From the NCBI RefSeq assembly GCF_003255815.1, contig NC_037668.1:83835915-83899914 (forward strand): a DNA stretch of 64,000 nt. The letters are read 5' to 3'. Below, piece after piece: positions 10,187 through 21,864 of this stretch; position 1 is the first letter of the stretch, and each line of letters opens with the position of its first letter. This stretch comes from Theropithecus gelada (taxonomy: Eukaryota > Chordata > Mammalia > Primates > Cercopithecidae). The notes below the pieces were generated by a model. It was not told where the DNA came from and searched no databases. It saw nothing but the letters and a program-made list of their open reading frames with translations. Made by a program: the position numbers and the translations under genes.

Positions 10187-11099
10187 CAGAAAAATGAAAA
10201 GTAATTCATTTTTGGCATTAGATTTTTTTCTTGAGGGAATAAAACTTCTGTCTTAGTGAGATTAAATCATTTATGGAAACACTATGTCTTGAATGCTTTG
10301 TCCTATTCAAGTCGTGGGGGCACATTCACAAAATAGAACTGTTTAGATCAGAGAAGATGAGTTAAGTGGGGAAGACTGGTATCTTGATCATATCAGGGTT
10401 CTCTGACACAAACCCTTCTGAATTCCAGCCAAATAATAGAGCACACAAAACTAGGGCAGAGGTTGAAATAATTACATATTACACAGAAAAATGGAAAAAT
10501 ATAAAACGTAATTAATGGGATTAGAATTCTACAAAATATTACATAAGCTATGGCAAGCAGATGATATATAAATACACATAGTTTTTAAATGATTCTTTCT
10601 ATACACATTCTTTTAAAGTTGCTCTTGGGAGAAGCACACACTTTGCTTTTTGCTTCTGCCTTGACTGTAACACATCACAAAAGTGTTGTTAGTTCCAAAA
10701 CACTTTCGTGGAGAAGCTTTCCCAGCTCCAAACACAATCAGTTTAAATTCATTATTTTCCAGATTGCATAATATTGTGTGGTTGTCTTCGGGTGCCTTAA
10801 CATATAAGCAATATTTTAAAATATATATTATTCTCTGCGGAAAATTTCTCAATAAAGCACCTTTGATTCCATGGTTGGCTTAACAAGGTTAATCCTGTCT
10901 CTATCTGTTCATTTTGGATATTTGAATTGAGTTTTGTTGAGATTCTTTCTATGAGAGGGAAGAGAGAGAACACTCAGGTTTTTGTGATGGCATTTGAAGC
11001 TCTTCATGATCAGATTTCCTACTAAAGAACTTCAAGAATTCCTTACTGCTTGTAGGGAAAAAAGGCAGATCATTTGCCTAGACGTCATTTCTAAATAAT
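10187..11099. other. Unassigned sequence
   Basis: AT-rich, without a recognisable repeat. Overlapping frames on opposite strands (10613-10852 minus, 10683-10883 plus) suggest chance. Confidence 0.5.
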
Positions 11100-11600
11100 T
11101 GCATATTTAAAGTTACTAAAAATACAAAGAATAATAAAATGAGCACCCATATATCCAAAACCCAGCCTTGTCAAATCTGAACATTTTGGTATTTCAGATT
11201 TTTGCTATGATTGAATAATTTTTATTCTAAAATGAGTCTGAAAATTAGAGCTAGAGTTGTAGGCTCCTGCGATATCCTTCATCTCATCCCATTCCCACTC
11301 TTCCAAGAAGTAACCAATGTCCTAATTTGATGTGCATCATTCATGCAAGTGTTTTTGTCCTTCTATTATATATGCAATACAGTATGTCTAAAAATAATTC
11401 ATGACATTTACTAGGTTTTAAAATGTACGTAAAAGTTATATTCTGTATATCCAACTGAAATATACTTTTGTGTGTGGCGTAGGAGTGAGGATACACTTTT
11501 TTTTCTTTTTACAAATGAATAATGTTACTACTCTTCACCATGTATAGTTTAAAATCGTTCCTACCTCATTTTGTATATTTGTTTAGGTGTTTTTGTTTTT
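11100..11600. repeat. Old L1-related sequence
   Basis: 'ataataaaatgagcaccca', 'aagaagtaaccaatgtcct' and 'atacagtatgtctaaaa' resemble the 'aataaagtgaacacccatg ... gtaaccactatcc ... catacagtatg' text of old L1M/L1ME-type elements. Divergence is high. Confidence 0.45.
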
Positions 11601-12112
11601 TTCAATTTCTCTTTGAATCAGTTGTGCTAAGTTACATTTTTCTAGAAAATGGCCCATTTCTTTTACATTTTCAAACTTGTTAACAAAGTTTTGCAGAGAT
11701 TAGCTTTAATATTTTTCATTTTCTATTATTTTTATAACATGTCCACTTTTCAAACTTTTAAGGCTTACGATTAACTTTGCTGTCTGCTTTGTTTCCTAAC
11801 TTCTCCAGAAGTTGTTCTATTATATTAAATTAATTTTTATAATGAAACACAGCTTTTGATTTTAATAATTCTCTCTATTATAGTTTTGTATTCTATTTAA
11901 TTTCTATTTTTATACTTCTTATTTCTTCATTTGGGTGTTCTTTGGGTCTACACTTCAAAAATGTTTCCAATTTGTTAAATTTTAAGCCTAGCATTTTAAT
12001 TTTCATGTCTTTTGTTTATAATACAGCAATGTCAAGTTACAATTTTTTCTCCAGTTACTGCTTTAATCAATTTCTACTTGTTTTGACATTATCATTCACA
12101 GAGTTTATATTC
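11601..12112 (-). repeat. Old L1 (L1M) ORF2-region fragment, antisense
   Basis: The T-rich plus strand matches the reverse complement of L1 ORF2 ('cagcttttgattttaataat', 'tttctatttttatacttct'). The plus-strand frame at 11942-12148 is a chance frame in antisense L1. Confidence 0.5.
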
Positions 12113-12114
12113 TT

Positions 12115-12400
12115 GGGTGGAGTGGTAAAAGGCGATGAACAAAAATAATTAATAAGTGGTCAAATATATCTTATAGGTGATAAATACCATAAAATACGTT
12201 CAAGGTAAGGGAATGAGGAATTCTGGGGGTAGAGATGGGATTTTTTGCTATTTTAAATAGAATTATTAGGCAAGACCTTACTCACAAGATGATATTTGTG
12301 TAAAAACTTGAAAGAAGCACCCTTGCCAATATCTAGGGGAAAAGCATTTAAACAGAGGGAACTGAAATTTCAAAAACTCTGAGGTAGAAGCAAGGTTAAA
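12115..12400 (-). repeat. L2 LINE fragment, antisense
   Basis: 'aataagtggtcaaatatatc', 'gataaataccataaaata', 'aagatgatatttgtgtaaaa', 'aacagagggaactgaa' match the reverse complement of the L2 3' region (ggtgacatttgag ... cagagggaacagc). Confidence 0.6.
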
Positions 12401-12906
12401 GTATTTTTTTCTTGAGTTTCCATTTCTTTATATATTAAACTAAAGTTTGGCCTGCAGCAGGGTTTCCTGACTTTCAGACTTTGGACATTTGCAAATAACC
12501 TTCCTGTTATTTACCTTATTCACATACCACCCAAAGAGTGTATAATGTGTTGCCAAAAAATGTAGAGAGATGGAGTAGAGGTACTACTTATGTTAGCTTC
12601 AACCTAAGCAGGAACTTGTTTTTTGAATACTTATTAAGATAAATTTATAAATTTAATAATAATTAAATTGTCTGTGTGAAAACTAAAATCATTCAGTATT
12701 ACCAGTAAAATGAGGGCTGCATTTAGGAAAATAGATTTAAATTAGAAAACTTAAACTCTTGTTTAGTTCTATCTATTTCCATATGTTTGTAAATTGACTA
12801 CTGAATGAACATAGATAATTCTATAATTTTCCATAGATATAATTTTTCTGATTCTCCTTCAAAATCTAAAATACCCTAAGTGTGATAAAAAAATGTTGTT
12901 GGTCAT
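12401..12906. other. Unassigned AT-rich sequence
   Basis: No element, gene or structure recognised apart from low-complexity A/T stretches. Confidence 0.5.
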
Positions 12907-13255
12907 CAGTATGATGGTCCCTGACTTACTTATGACTTACTTATGATTCAACTTAACAACTTTTCAACTTTACAATGTTGTGAAATTTTCACAATCTCAA
13001 TGTAATGTACAGTATTTAATAAATTACATGAGATATTCAATACTTTGTTATAAAATAGACTTTGTGTTAGATGGTTTTGCCCAACTGTAACGTAAGGCTT
13101 ATGTAAGTGTTCTGAGCACATTCCAGTAGGTTAGGCTAAGCTATGATGTTCAGTCAATTAGGTGCATTAAATGCATTTTTAACACATAATGTTTTCAACC
13201 TATGATGGGTTTATTGGGAGGTAATTCCACTGTTAAGTTGAGGATCATCTGTATG
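12907..13255. mobile_element. Tigger-like (TcMar) non-autonomous DNA transposon
   Basis: The ends form imperfect terminal inverted repeats: left 'tatgatggtccctgactta', and reverse complement of the right end 'cagatgatcctcaactta'. Internal text 'ttttgcccaactgtaacg', 'gtaagtgttctgagcaca', 'taggctaagctatgatgtt' and 'cctatgatgggtttattggg' is typical of a short Tigger-derived family. TA dinucleotides flank it. It is far shorter than an autonomous Tigger and no transposase frame remains. Confidence 0.7.
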
Positions 13256-13289
13256 CTGTTTTTAACTTTTATTTTAAATTCAGGGGTAC

Positions 13290-14110
13290 ATTTGCCAGTT
13301 TGTTAAAGTATTTGAGGCAGCAAGGAAGTAGGTATGGCTGGAGCAAAATAAGTAATTATTATAGTTGTCATCTTTCACGTGTTAACTCTTCCTGCCATTT
13401 CTGTTTATCTTATCATTTTAAATTCCATCTTCCATGTCTCCTAAATTTCTTAAATATTTATCTGTCAGTACTTACAAGTTTCTTCAGGTCTGTTTTCCAT
13501 TTCACTAATTATTTCTTAAGCTTGTTTTAGGCTACTGTTTATATTTCCTTCCAATTTTAATATTAACAGCTGTGTTTTTCATTTATATATTCTCTCTCAA
13601 ATACATCTTTTTAATGATGTCTTATCCTTCTTTCATACACGTTATATCTTCTTTTATATCTTTAATCATTTTAAAGATTGTACCTTTAATCATATTAAAC
13701 ATTCTTATTTAATAATTTCTATCTATTAACTAAAGTTCTTAGAGGTCTGTTGCTACTGCTTTGCTACTTTTCCCTAATGATTGTTACTCCAGGAACTATG
13801 TAATTTTTCTTTGCGAGGTTGTAATTTTTCTTTCTTTCAGTGAGGTTTTAACTAGGGAAACATTTGTAAACTTGTTTGAAGGTATGTCCTATCAGATGGA
13901 TTTCTTTTTGCTTCTTCTTGGAGCCCCCAAAATAATAGCTGTGTGTATCCTTTTTATGTTAATTTCTCAGCTTGTAGTTTTCCCAATCATTTACACAGCA
14001 TTGATTCACTTCTGCTGCTGCTGCAAAGATTGTCACACTCCAATCTTGAGTGTCAGAAGTCTTTGATAATAAATCACTAGAAATGACAATTTTGATTTTG
14101 TGGCCAGATT
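13290..14110 (-). repeat. Old L1 (L1M) fragment, antisense
   Basis: 'tccatttcactaattatttc', 'tgtgtttttcatttatatat', 'tgttgctactgctttgct' follow the reverse complement of old L1 ORF1-proximal sequence. The plus-strand frames at 13300-13530 and 13761-14066 are T-rich antisense translations, not genes. Confidence 0.5.
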
Positions 14111-14639
14111 GACAAATAAATTTTATTTGTGCCTTCCTATAATGATAGATTTCTTAAACCCTTTACTCTATTTTTGTAGCCCTAGGAAGGCTCTTACACT
14201 CTGGGTAGATATCAGTTATGCATCTCTCTATCCCCCACATTTCAGGCCTAATGGCTCCTTTCTTTGTCCATTTACATGCCTAACAGTCAAGAGCTTTGTT
14301 AATCCCAGGGTCTCCTTATGAGCTTTCTGGTGAGGTGTGCAGGGCTTTTGTTTCTATTTTATTTTATTTTTTTAGTTTCTATGGATTTTCCTTTCTTGTT
14401 GGTTCACTTATGCCTTTAAATGATATTTGTTGTGTTTTATGGAGCTGTTGAATGTGACATATTGACAGAAGTAGATGGTGAACTGTTTTGACACTTTGTG
14501 ATCTGTTACCAATTTATCTTTCTGGTTTTATATTTATTACCCATTAATTTACTCATACTAGCTTAATGACTTGGCCAAATTGACAAGTTATTACATTGCT
14601 TCTCGTTTTTTTTCTCCTGGATTTTTTCCATTGCCAATC
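14111..14639. other. Unassigned T-rich sequence
   Basis: Possibly a continuation of the antisense L1, but no landmark is clear. The frame at 14100-14321 is not convincing. Confidence 0.4.
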
Positions 14640-14935
14640 TCTTAAATCCGTATATAACCCATACATTGAGGCTCAGCTCAAATGTCAGTCCTTTCAGGAA
14701 TCTGCCTTTCATATGCCAATGGGCAGGAGTATTTGCTCCTATGATGTCTTATCTGCACCTCTTCATTAGTGCCCATGGACTTCCCTATCTATTGTGCTTG
14801 TTGTTATGCTCTTACCTTCTCCAGCATCACCCTGCCCTAGCATTAGACTGAGAACACATGATCCAGGACAAGATCTGTGCTTGATTCATTCTGTATGTAA
14901 CACAGGCATAGCACTATGTCTTTCAGAATCTGAGA
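14640..14935 (+). repeat. L2 LINE 3' region
   Basis: 'gctcagctcaaatgtcagtc', 'tttcaggaatctgcctttc', 'actgagaacacatgatcc', 'aggcatagcactatg' follow the L2 3' order. Confidence 0.55.
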
Positions 14936-15091
14936 GTATATTAAACAAAATTGTATAAAAGTAGAGTTTTAAGCAGAAGCTGTAATGTAAACATATCATG
15001 AATGGAATTGGTCTATCCAGTGAATGCTTAGATTAGATGTCTGAAAATCTATTCCAATTTTAAGACCTAATAAAAATAATAATAAAAACGG

Positions 15092-16022
15092 TAGGAGGCA
15101 ACCAAATGCCTACGCAGATAGGGGTAGGTCCCCAGTGAAACCCCACCTCCAAGCCAAAGACAGTTTAAAGCCTAAAAGCCAAGATACAAGTTAAATCCTT
15201 AGGCTGGATTGAGAACTTGTCTTCCTGTTTGGCATGCTTTCCTCTTGATCCCCACCCTTCACCTGTTTTACCTATATCTACCCTTTCTTAATTGTTTTTC
15301 TACACTGTCATGCCCACCTTTGAGTGGTGACTTTGCTTTAATGTTTATTGCATACTCACAAACCAATCAGCATGCACTTCCCATTCTGTGCCTACAAAGA
15401 CCCCAGATTCAGTTGGTAGAGGGGTAGACAGCCTGACTTTGGGGAAGAGACAACCTGACTCTGGGGAAGACCATCTGCCCTTCCCATCCCCTCACTAGTT
15501 TGCCTCTCCACTGAGAGCCGTCTTCATTGCTCAATAAAATTATCTGCCTTCACCATCCTTCAGTCGTCTGCATGGCTTCATTCTTCTTGAACAATGGACA
15601 AGAACTTGGGACCCACCAAGTGTGGTAACCCAGAAAGTCTATCACGCTGGCTCTTTGCCCTCACTGGTGGAGGCCAGCCACCTCACACAATGAGGCAAGG
15701 GGCCAACTGAGTTGCTAACATGCCACCATCTGCGGACAGTGGAACTAAAGGAGCACTGTAACGTCCCCTCTGGGGCTTCAGGATCATGGGCACCCTCACA
15801 TGGGCACTGCCACATTCCCCTTAAGGTGACACACCTGATCTGACCACGGGTCCTGCACGGAGCTTGTTCCTGTATTGGCACTCGGAGCAGCTGGCTGGGT
15901 TCCTCACTCACTCACTCATGCGCTCCCTCCCACAAGGGGTTGAGTGCAGTAGGCTGAGTAGAGGGGGAACCCCTGCCATGAGTTCAGCATTCATTCAAAA
16001 ATCCTGCATCAATAATAGCCCA
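15092..16022 (+). mobile_element. Solo ERV1-type LTR, 931 bp (plus-oriented partner of an inverted pair)
   Basis: A long retroviral LTR flanked by the 5-bp repeat AACGG (15087-15091 and 16023-16027). It has a CCAAT motif near 15363, a decayed TATA position (cctacaaag near 15391), a polyadenylation signal at 15533-15538 and 'gaacttgggacccacc' near 15603. The first ~100 bases resemble the middle of the 757-2358 LTR ('ccccagtgaaaccccacctc'), so the families are related. A closely similar copy lies inverted at 18560-19482. No internal retroviral genes adjoin it. The family name is not certain. Confidence 0.75.
15533..15538 (+). promoter_or_regulatory. LTR polyadenylation signal AATAAA
   Basis: 'gctcaataaaattatctgcc' sits at the expected R-region position of the LTR. 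The same text is present in the inverted copy. Confidence 0.5.
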
Positions 16023-16027
16023 AACGG

Positions 16028-16190
16028 TTAAGCCTATTATGTTTCAGGCACTTTGCTAGGTGCTTTACTTAGATGATCTCTAATTCCCCCGACAATTCAG
16101 AAAAATGGATAAGGTTAAGGTAGTTGCTCAAGATCAGAGGCAGTAAAAGTCTGAGCAGAGATTTGGATCTAGATCTATCTAGCTCCCAAA
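16028..16190 (-). repeat. MIR SINE, antisense
   Basis: 'caggcactttgctaggtgct', 'tacttagatgatctctaatt', 'gataaggttaaggtagttgc', 'agagatttggatctagat' is the reverse MIR order. Confidence 0.75.
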
Positions 16191-16329
16191 GAAAACAAAA
16201 GGCAAATGTACATAATTGCCAAAAGAGGAAAGCAATAAGCTTTAGTGAAGAGAAAGCATTGTTTATTTCATGTAGATGGTCAGAGATGGTAGACTGAAGT
16301 AGATGAAATTGGAGGAATGCCACTCGTTT

Positions 16330-16540
16330 GTTAAGGTACAGTTCCAGTGTCCCCTCATCCAGGAAACACTGACTCCCCTGCCTGGATAGTTTCTTCCTTC
16401 TGGTTTTCCTCAGTCCTCTCTGTATTTACCACAATTGTTACATTTTAATCATTTGATTTTAATAATCTGTTTGTGGGTTTTTTCTCCACTAGCCAATGAC
16501 TGTCTTAAGGACAGGAACTTTAATTTTTTACTCTTTTTTC
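16330..16540 (+). repeat. L2 LINE 3' region
   Basis: 'cccctcatccaggaaacac', 'tctgtatttaccacaattgt', 'tctccactagccaatgactg', 'aaggacaggaactttaattt' match the L2 tail. Confidence 0.6.
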
Positions 16541-17008
16541 ATGCTATTCTCCTAAAATATTAATGTGTTTCTATCAAAATGTTTACATAACATATTCTGC
16601 TCTCAGCGATTCATAATGCAAATAAGTAAATAAAGGTTCTAGGAACTCTTGCAAAAGAGATTTGTTTAGCCTCAGCTAAATTAACATTTCCCAATTCTGT
16701 TTGACCACAGAACTCTTTTATTTAGAACACTTATTGATATTTGTGTACTAATATTTTGGAAAATAAACCTTGATATAGTTTTCATACATGACTTTCTTTA
16801 ATGTTTCTTTTCTCTTTGTTTTTGGGGGTGACAGGTAAGTAGTGGAGTTCACTAATTTTATAATATAAAATAAATTTTCATCATATCAATTGCTAAAAGA
16901 ATGTATGCTGTGTAGCAAGCAGTAAACAGTTTGTTAAAGAAAACTGCTCTCTTGGTAAGAAAAAGTACTTGGCATTTCTGTCTTTGAGGTAACCACACTT
17001 GTCCTAGG
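16541..17008. other. Unassigned sequence
   Basis: AT-rich, no element recognised. Confidence 0.5.
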
Positions 17009-17085
17009 AATGTTTGTGTGTCTGCATGGTGTGTGTGTCTGTGTGGCGGCGGGGGTGGGGGGGTGTGTGGTATGTGTGGTGGGGC
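17009..17085 (+). repeat. TG/G-rich simple repeat
   Basis: A (TG)n-type array is interrupted by a G-rich core with runs of five and seven G ('gcgggggtgggggggtgtg'). Confidence 0.8.
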
Positions 17086-17912
17086 ATCCCTAAATCCAAT
17101 CCAAATTTGCTCCTCACTTTGATTACTCTTTTAGATTGTTATTTCATTCCTTCACAGGCATAGACTTCTTTGTCTGCTGCTTCTGTCGAAGCACATAAAT
17201 CCAAGTGGCAGCTGTAATATTTAGAAGTACAAAATACATGGGAAAGGGCTCAACAGTTTTCTCACTCCTGATGGCAGCCAAGGGCTGAGCTGTGTGTGTC
17301 ATAAATGGTAGGGCTGTCCAAAGGAAAAACTCCTTTGTAGGCAGTTTTATCCTCTTTTAAATTTTCTGCTTTTAAAGAGTGGAATCTTTCAGTAGCAGAG
17401 GCAGTTACAATCAAATCTCACCTGTTTTTTATATCTCACAGCTCCTTGGGGAAAAAAGCAAATGAAGATGACCCAGGGAAAAAGGGGTAGTGATGCCAAG
17501 TTCTTAGCAGAACAGCTTTCCGAAAGACGTGCTATGCAGAGGTGCTTTTCTGTTTTATAACCATTTTGGTATCTCTTGCCCCATGAAATGACTCTTGAAA
17601 AGTCTCGTTTTCTGCAGCCATAAATGCCTCTACTATGATCCTCAGGAAAACACTCATAAAACACACTAGTGAGGAATTCAATGTTATTTGTCTCATGAGT
17701 CCCCAGTATACTACATATGTAGGCATAGACCTATATTTAATACCAGAGCATTTGAAAGTAGTGCACCCCAAGATTCTCAGTGCCCAGTATAATTATAAAG
17801 CACTTGCTAAAGTAGAGTGAAAAAGATGATTTTATTCCTTAATGTTGTTTTTGTTTTATTTACTATGCTTGGTAAGTAGGTAGACTCCTAAATAAAAAAC
17901 AAAAGTTACTTT
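17086..17912. other. Repeat-poor, unassigned block
   Basis: No transposable-element family is recognisable in ~830 bases, unlike most of the surroundings. Small frames on both strands (17389-17664 minus, 17532-17771 minus, 17635-17820 plus) overlap and lack domains. It may be unique non-coding DNA. Confidence 0.5.
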
Positions 17913-17927
17913 TAAAATATTGCTGGT

Positions 17928-18239
17928 GGCTGAGCGTGGTGGCTCACGCCTGTAATCCCAGCACTTTGGGAGGCCAAGGTGGGCGAATCACGAGGTCAGG
18001 AGATCGAGACCATCCTGGCTAACATGGTGAAACCCCATCTCTACTAAAAAAAATACAAAAATAATTAGCCCAGCGTGGTGGTGGGTGCCTGTAGTCTCAG
18101 CTCCTCGGGAGGCTGAGGAAGGAGAATGGCATGAACCTGGGAGGCAGAGCTTGCAGTGAGCCGAGATTGTGCCACTGCGCTCCAGCCTGGGTGACTGAGC
18201 AAGACTCTGCCTCAAATAAATAAATAAATAAATAAATAA
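17928..18239 (+). mobile_element. AluY SINE
   Basis: Full-length dimer with 'aatcacgaggtcaggagat' and an (AAAT)n tail at 18213-18239. The exact 15-bp target duplication taaaatattgctggt is at 17913-17927 and 18240-18254. Confidence 0.95.
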
Positions 18240-18274
18240 TAAAATATTGCTGGTAACATTTTGATCAGGAAAAA

Positions 18275-18430
18275 TACCTTTATTGAGGACCTACCATGGA
18301 TCAGCATTATGCGTTTTATTCCACTAAATTCTTACAATGCTCTTATAGGGTAACACTTATTCTCATTTTACATATGAAGAAAAAGATCTCAGAGGCTGAG
18401 AGGTCATAGAGTTATGAAATGCTGGAGCTA
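18275..18430 (-). repeat. MIR SINE, antisense
   Basis: 'tattgaggacctaccatgga', 'ttctcattttacatatgaag', 'ctcagaggctgagaggtca' and 'gctggagctaatgtctgaa' form the reverse MIR order. Confidence 0.7.
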
Positions 18431-18559
18431 ATGTCTGAAACAAGGTTTTCAGCATCTCCAAGGGTTTAATAGGAATGCTGGAGGAGTGGGGGCAATTTTA
18501 GGTCAAGTTATCTATGAGATAGTATCTGCAGCAAGACATGAGGACATGAGCCCAGAGTC

Positions 18560-19482
18560 ACTGTGTTGCAGGATTTTTCTCAGACCCTTTACTGGACTCT
18601 CAGAAGGGGTGCCATCTACTCAGCCTGCTGTGCTCAACCCCTTGCAGGAGGGAGCACACAAAAGAGCAAGTGCAGAACCTGGCCGGCCACTCCATGGCGC
18701 AAGCTCTGTGTGGGGCCTGCATCTAGACCAGGTGTGCCACCTCAAGGGGAATGCAGCAGCCCCCAGGTGAGGGTGCCCGTGACCTTGAAGCCCCAGAGAG
18801 GGTGTTACAGTGCTTCTCTAGTTCCACCATCCATTGACAGTGGCCTGTTAGCAGCTCAGTTGGCTCCTTGCCTCATTGCATGGGGTGGCTGCCCTCTGCC
18901 ACTGAAGGCAAAGGGCCAGCATGACAGCCTTTCTGGGTACCCACACTCAGTGGGTCCCGAGCTCTTGTCTCACATCCAAAAAGAATGAAGTCACATGGAT
19001 GGTTGAAGTTTGGTGAAGGTAGATAATTTTATTGAGCAATGAAAATGGCTGTCAGCGGAGAGGGGAGCTGGAGATGGGATGGGAAGGGCAGGTCCTCTTC
19101 CCCAAAGTCAGGTTGTCTCTTCCCTAAGGTCAGACCATCTCACTTTCTACCTACTGAGTCTGGGATCTTTATAGGCACAGGATGGGGAGCACATGGTGAT
19201 TTGTTTGTGAGTATGCAAAAAAGGTTAAAGCAAAAGACACCACTCAAAGTTGGGCATGACAGTGTAGAAAACCAATTAGGAAAGCATAGGTATATGTAAA
19301 ATAGGTGAAGGGTGGGGATCTATCAAAGGAAAGCATGCCAAACAGGAAGACAAATTCTAAATCCAGTCCAAGGATTTAACTTGTAGCTTGGATTTCAGGC
19401 TTTAAACTGTCTTTGTCTTAGAGGTGGGATTTCACTGGAGACCCGACCCTATCTGCCTAGGCATTTGGCTGTCTCCTGTTAC
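18560..19482 (-). mobile_element. Solo ERV1-type LTR, minus-oriented copy of the 15092-16022 LTR
   Basis: Its reverse complement aligns end to end with the 15092-16022 LTR: shared 'gacagtttaaagcct', 'tacaagttaaatcctt', 'tcttcctgtttggcatgctt', 'caataaaattatct', 'aggggttgag'. This copy keeps a better TATA-like box (CTATAAAG; plus strand ctttatag at 19167-19174) and a polyadenylation signal (plus-strand TTTATT at 19028-19033). No target duplication was resolved, so the edges are approximate. No internal retroviral sequence adjoins it. Confidence 0.75.
19167..19174 (-). promoter_or_regulatory. TATA-like box of the minus-strand LTR
   Basis: The reverse complement reads cctgtgcctataaagatccc, the expected U3 position upstream of the polyadenylation signal. 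The plus-oriented sister LTR has lost this box (cctacaaag). Activity is unknown. Confidence 0.45.
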
Positions 19483-19589
19483 TATCAATTGCAGGAAGGC
19501 ATTAGCCAAGGATGTCAGAATAGAAGGCATGGACAGAACTGGGGCCATTAATGCAATTTGTCCACCATGCTGGGGCATAGTAAACAAGG

Positions 19590-19925
19590 AGTGAAATGGC
19601 ACAAAAATAGATTAAGGAAGTAAGCAGGGTTTGCATAAAACAGGGCCTTGTGGGGTATGCTAACAGGGACTTCTTTTATTTTAAGGCCAAAAAGGAAGTC
19701 CCAGTGATGACTTGGACTGGGTGGTAGCAGTGGGCAGATTTGAGATATTTTGTTTCTGATGAATGGACAGAATTTGGTGATGCTTTAAATGTGAGGGCTG
19801 ACAGCGAGACATCACTCCAGGTCTCTTCTGTGGCCTCTTCTGTGATGGTGGTGCCATTCCCTAAGATGGAGAAGGGTGAGGACTAACTGAGGTTTGAGGG
19901 GCAGAAATCAAAAGTACCACTGGGG
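19590..19925 (-). repeat. L2 LINE fragment, antisense
   Basis: 'acagggccttgtggggtat', 'gacttggactgggtggtagc', 'cattccctaagatggagaag' match the reverse complement of L2 (gggccttgtaggcca ... cttggactagggtggtagc ... catttactgagatggg). Confidence 0.6.
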
Positions 19926-20759
19926 GCATAGAATTAGCTAGTGTCAAGTTAAAAGGAAAATAATACAGAAACTACTAGATATTTCTCCCAAAGAAGCATC
20001 TGTTGCAGGAAAATGGCCACAAAGGTCAGGGGTGCATTATAACTTTCATAGCTCTTTGCACTTTTGCTTTCTTGGGCCCCTTCCTCCATTAAATTTTTAA
20101 AAATGTTTTATGACAATATTGGTGTACTGACAAATACAATCTAAGCTAGAATCATTGCCATTCATTTATTTTTTTCTTCTGATGAAAAAATAAAAATGAA
20201 AACATTTCTTTGGCCTCTGAATTGTGGGCCCAATGTACTGTGCCTGATGGATATGTTGGCTCTCATAACAGTGTTGAAATGAAGGGAGATCGATAGGGGA
20301 ATGGGGTATTCTAGCAACACTAAGGTCCTGCCACCAGTGGGCTAGAGTTTGTGAGCTGCACTTACCCGCTGATGGCACTGGAACCACCAAATGCTGCAAC
20401 CTCATTGTTCCCTCAATTGCTGCAGCTGCTCAAAGTGCCATCACAGAAATTTCTGGAATGATCACAACTGCCACTGAGCAGAAAATATCAGGGTTGCCAT
20501 TGCCAGAGGTACTGCCAACTGATGAACTGTTACTAATTTCTTCTCCTTTCTCATCTCCCTGTAGTATGTTTTATTGGCAGAACCTGATGGGAAGTCAGCA
20601 GGCTTGGGAGTCTGGGGCCTGTCATTTGCAGGCTTCCAGTCCTACCAGTCCAGGAGACCACAAGAGAGCAAAATCTGGATTGATAATCAACCAATAAGTA
20701 TCTGGCACATGCATGTTAAGTTTGAGATGTCTGTGAAACATACCAATGGAAATGTCAAG
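19926..20759. other. Unassigned, LTR-like insertion candidate
   Basis: Antisense L2 is recognisable on both sides but not here, so this may be an inserted element. 'tattggcagaacctgatggg' and 'agtctggggcctgtcatttg' look repeat-like, but I cannot name a family. The frames 20166-20405 minus and 20458-20697 plus carry no known domain. Confidence 0.35.
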
Positions 20760-21100
20760 TGAGAGCACTTTGAGGGGGGTATGGAGAAATGAGTTGGACA
20801 ACTAAGCCTGGAACTAAGCTCACCAACATTTCCACCAGATAAAAGAAGAAAAACTGGCAGAAGAGCCTGAGAAGAAATCCAAGTGGAAAAGCAGCCAAAT
20901 GTAGAAGCTAAGAGGGGAGAATGTTTTTAGAAAGCGTGGATGATCAGCTGCGTTAAACACTGCTGAAAGGCTTAAGAAGACAAAAACAGGAAAATGTCAT
21001 TGGATTTCACATCATGGTCATTGTTGGTAACCTTGACGAGGGTAATTTCAATCAAGAGCTATGCACAGGGGCCAAAATGGCTTCATGCTTTCTGATTTAC
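20760..21100 (-). repeat. L2 LINE fragment, antisense (probable continuation)
   Basis: 'tgatcagctgcgttaaacac', 'tgctgaaaggcttaagaag' and 'gtaaccttgacgagggtaat' match antisense L2 text (gatcaactgtgtcaaatgctgctgagaggtc ... gtgaccttgacaagagc). Confidence 0.55.
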
Positions 21101-21864
21101 TTTATGAAATCCCCTGTGGTATGTGGATTATTACCTCACACATCTACTGAGTTCCAAACTCAGCTTTCTGACAAGTTCAGTCTTGTTTCTACTATCTCAA
21201 AAAGTTATAAAATAATCACTGTCCTTCCTTTATGAGCAATAACACTGAGAAATAGAAGGTTCCAATCCCTTCTTGCAGAAATTCTGGCCATGTGCAACTT
21301 GGACGACATGGAATCTCAAATTAAAAAATATTCTTAGATGCAAAATTCCAAGGCCTCTAGGATTTCTCATCGGTAAGTGCTTTGAGTGTGCACAGATGGA
21401 AACCAGGAGTGGGTATGGTCTTCCCATTACCACCTCCCCAACACTTATTTTATCATCCTTTCTTTAAAGAGCAGAGAAGTTTTGGTGTTCTGATCCCTTT
21501 ATTTTAAGGCAATGGCAGAGAACTTTAGATCACATCTGTCAGCTAAAAAATCCAAGGAAGCTGTTGCATGCTAGTCAGCCTTCAGAAGATGAAAGGTCAA
21601 ATAATAACTGGTGAGGTGAGAGGAGCTGTGAAAGAGGAAAATGAAAATCTATTGAAAAATGAGCAGTTACCATGTAAGGCTAAGTAGCTGAGAAGGGCCC
21701 CAGGAGAATATTCTTAGCTGATTCTAAGAAGTCCATGGAATTACTAGTGGCACCAACAGGAATATTAAGATAGAAAAAGAATCCAAAGAAGAATCATATT
21801 TTGTCATCTCTGGGGCATTAAATTATCTGGGAAAATCAGGTACATTTCTTTTTCCAATTCCTAA
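21101..21864. other. Unassigned sequence
   Basis: No family or gene recognised. The plus and minus frames at 21230-21467 overlap each other and have no domain. Confidence 0.5.

Noticed and set aside
15092..19482. ERV1 provirus with an inverted LTR
   Set aside because: The interval contains MIR, L2, AluY and unassigned DNA but no retroviral gag, pol or env sequence.
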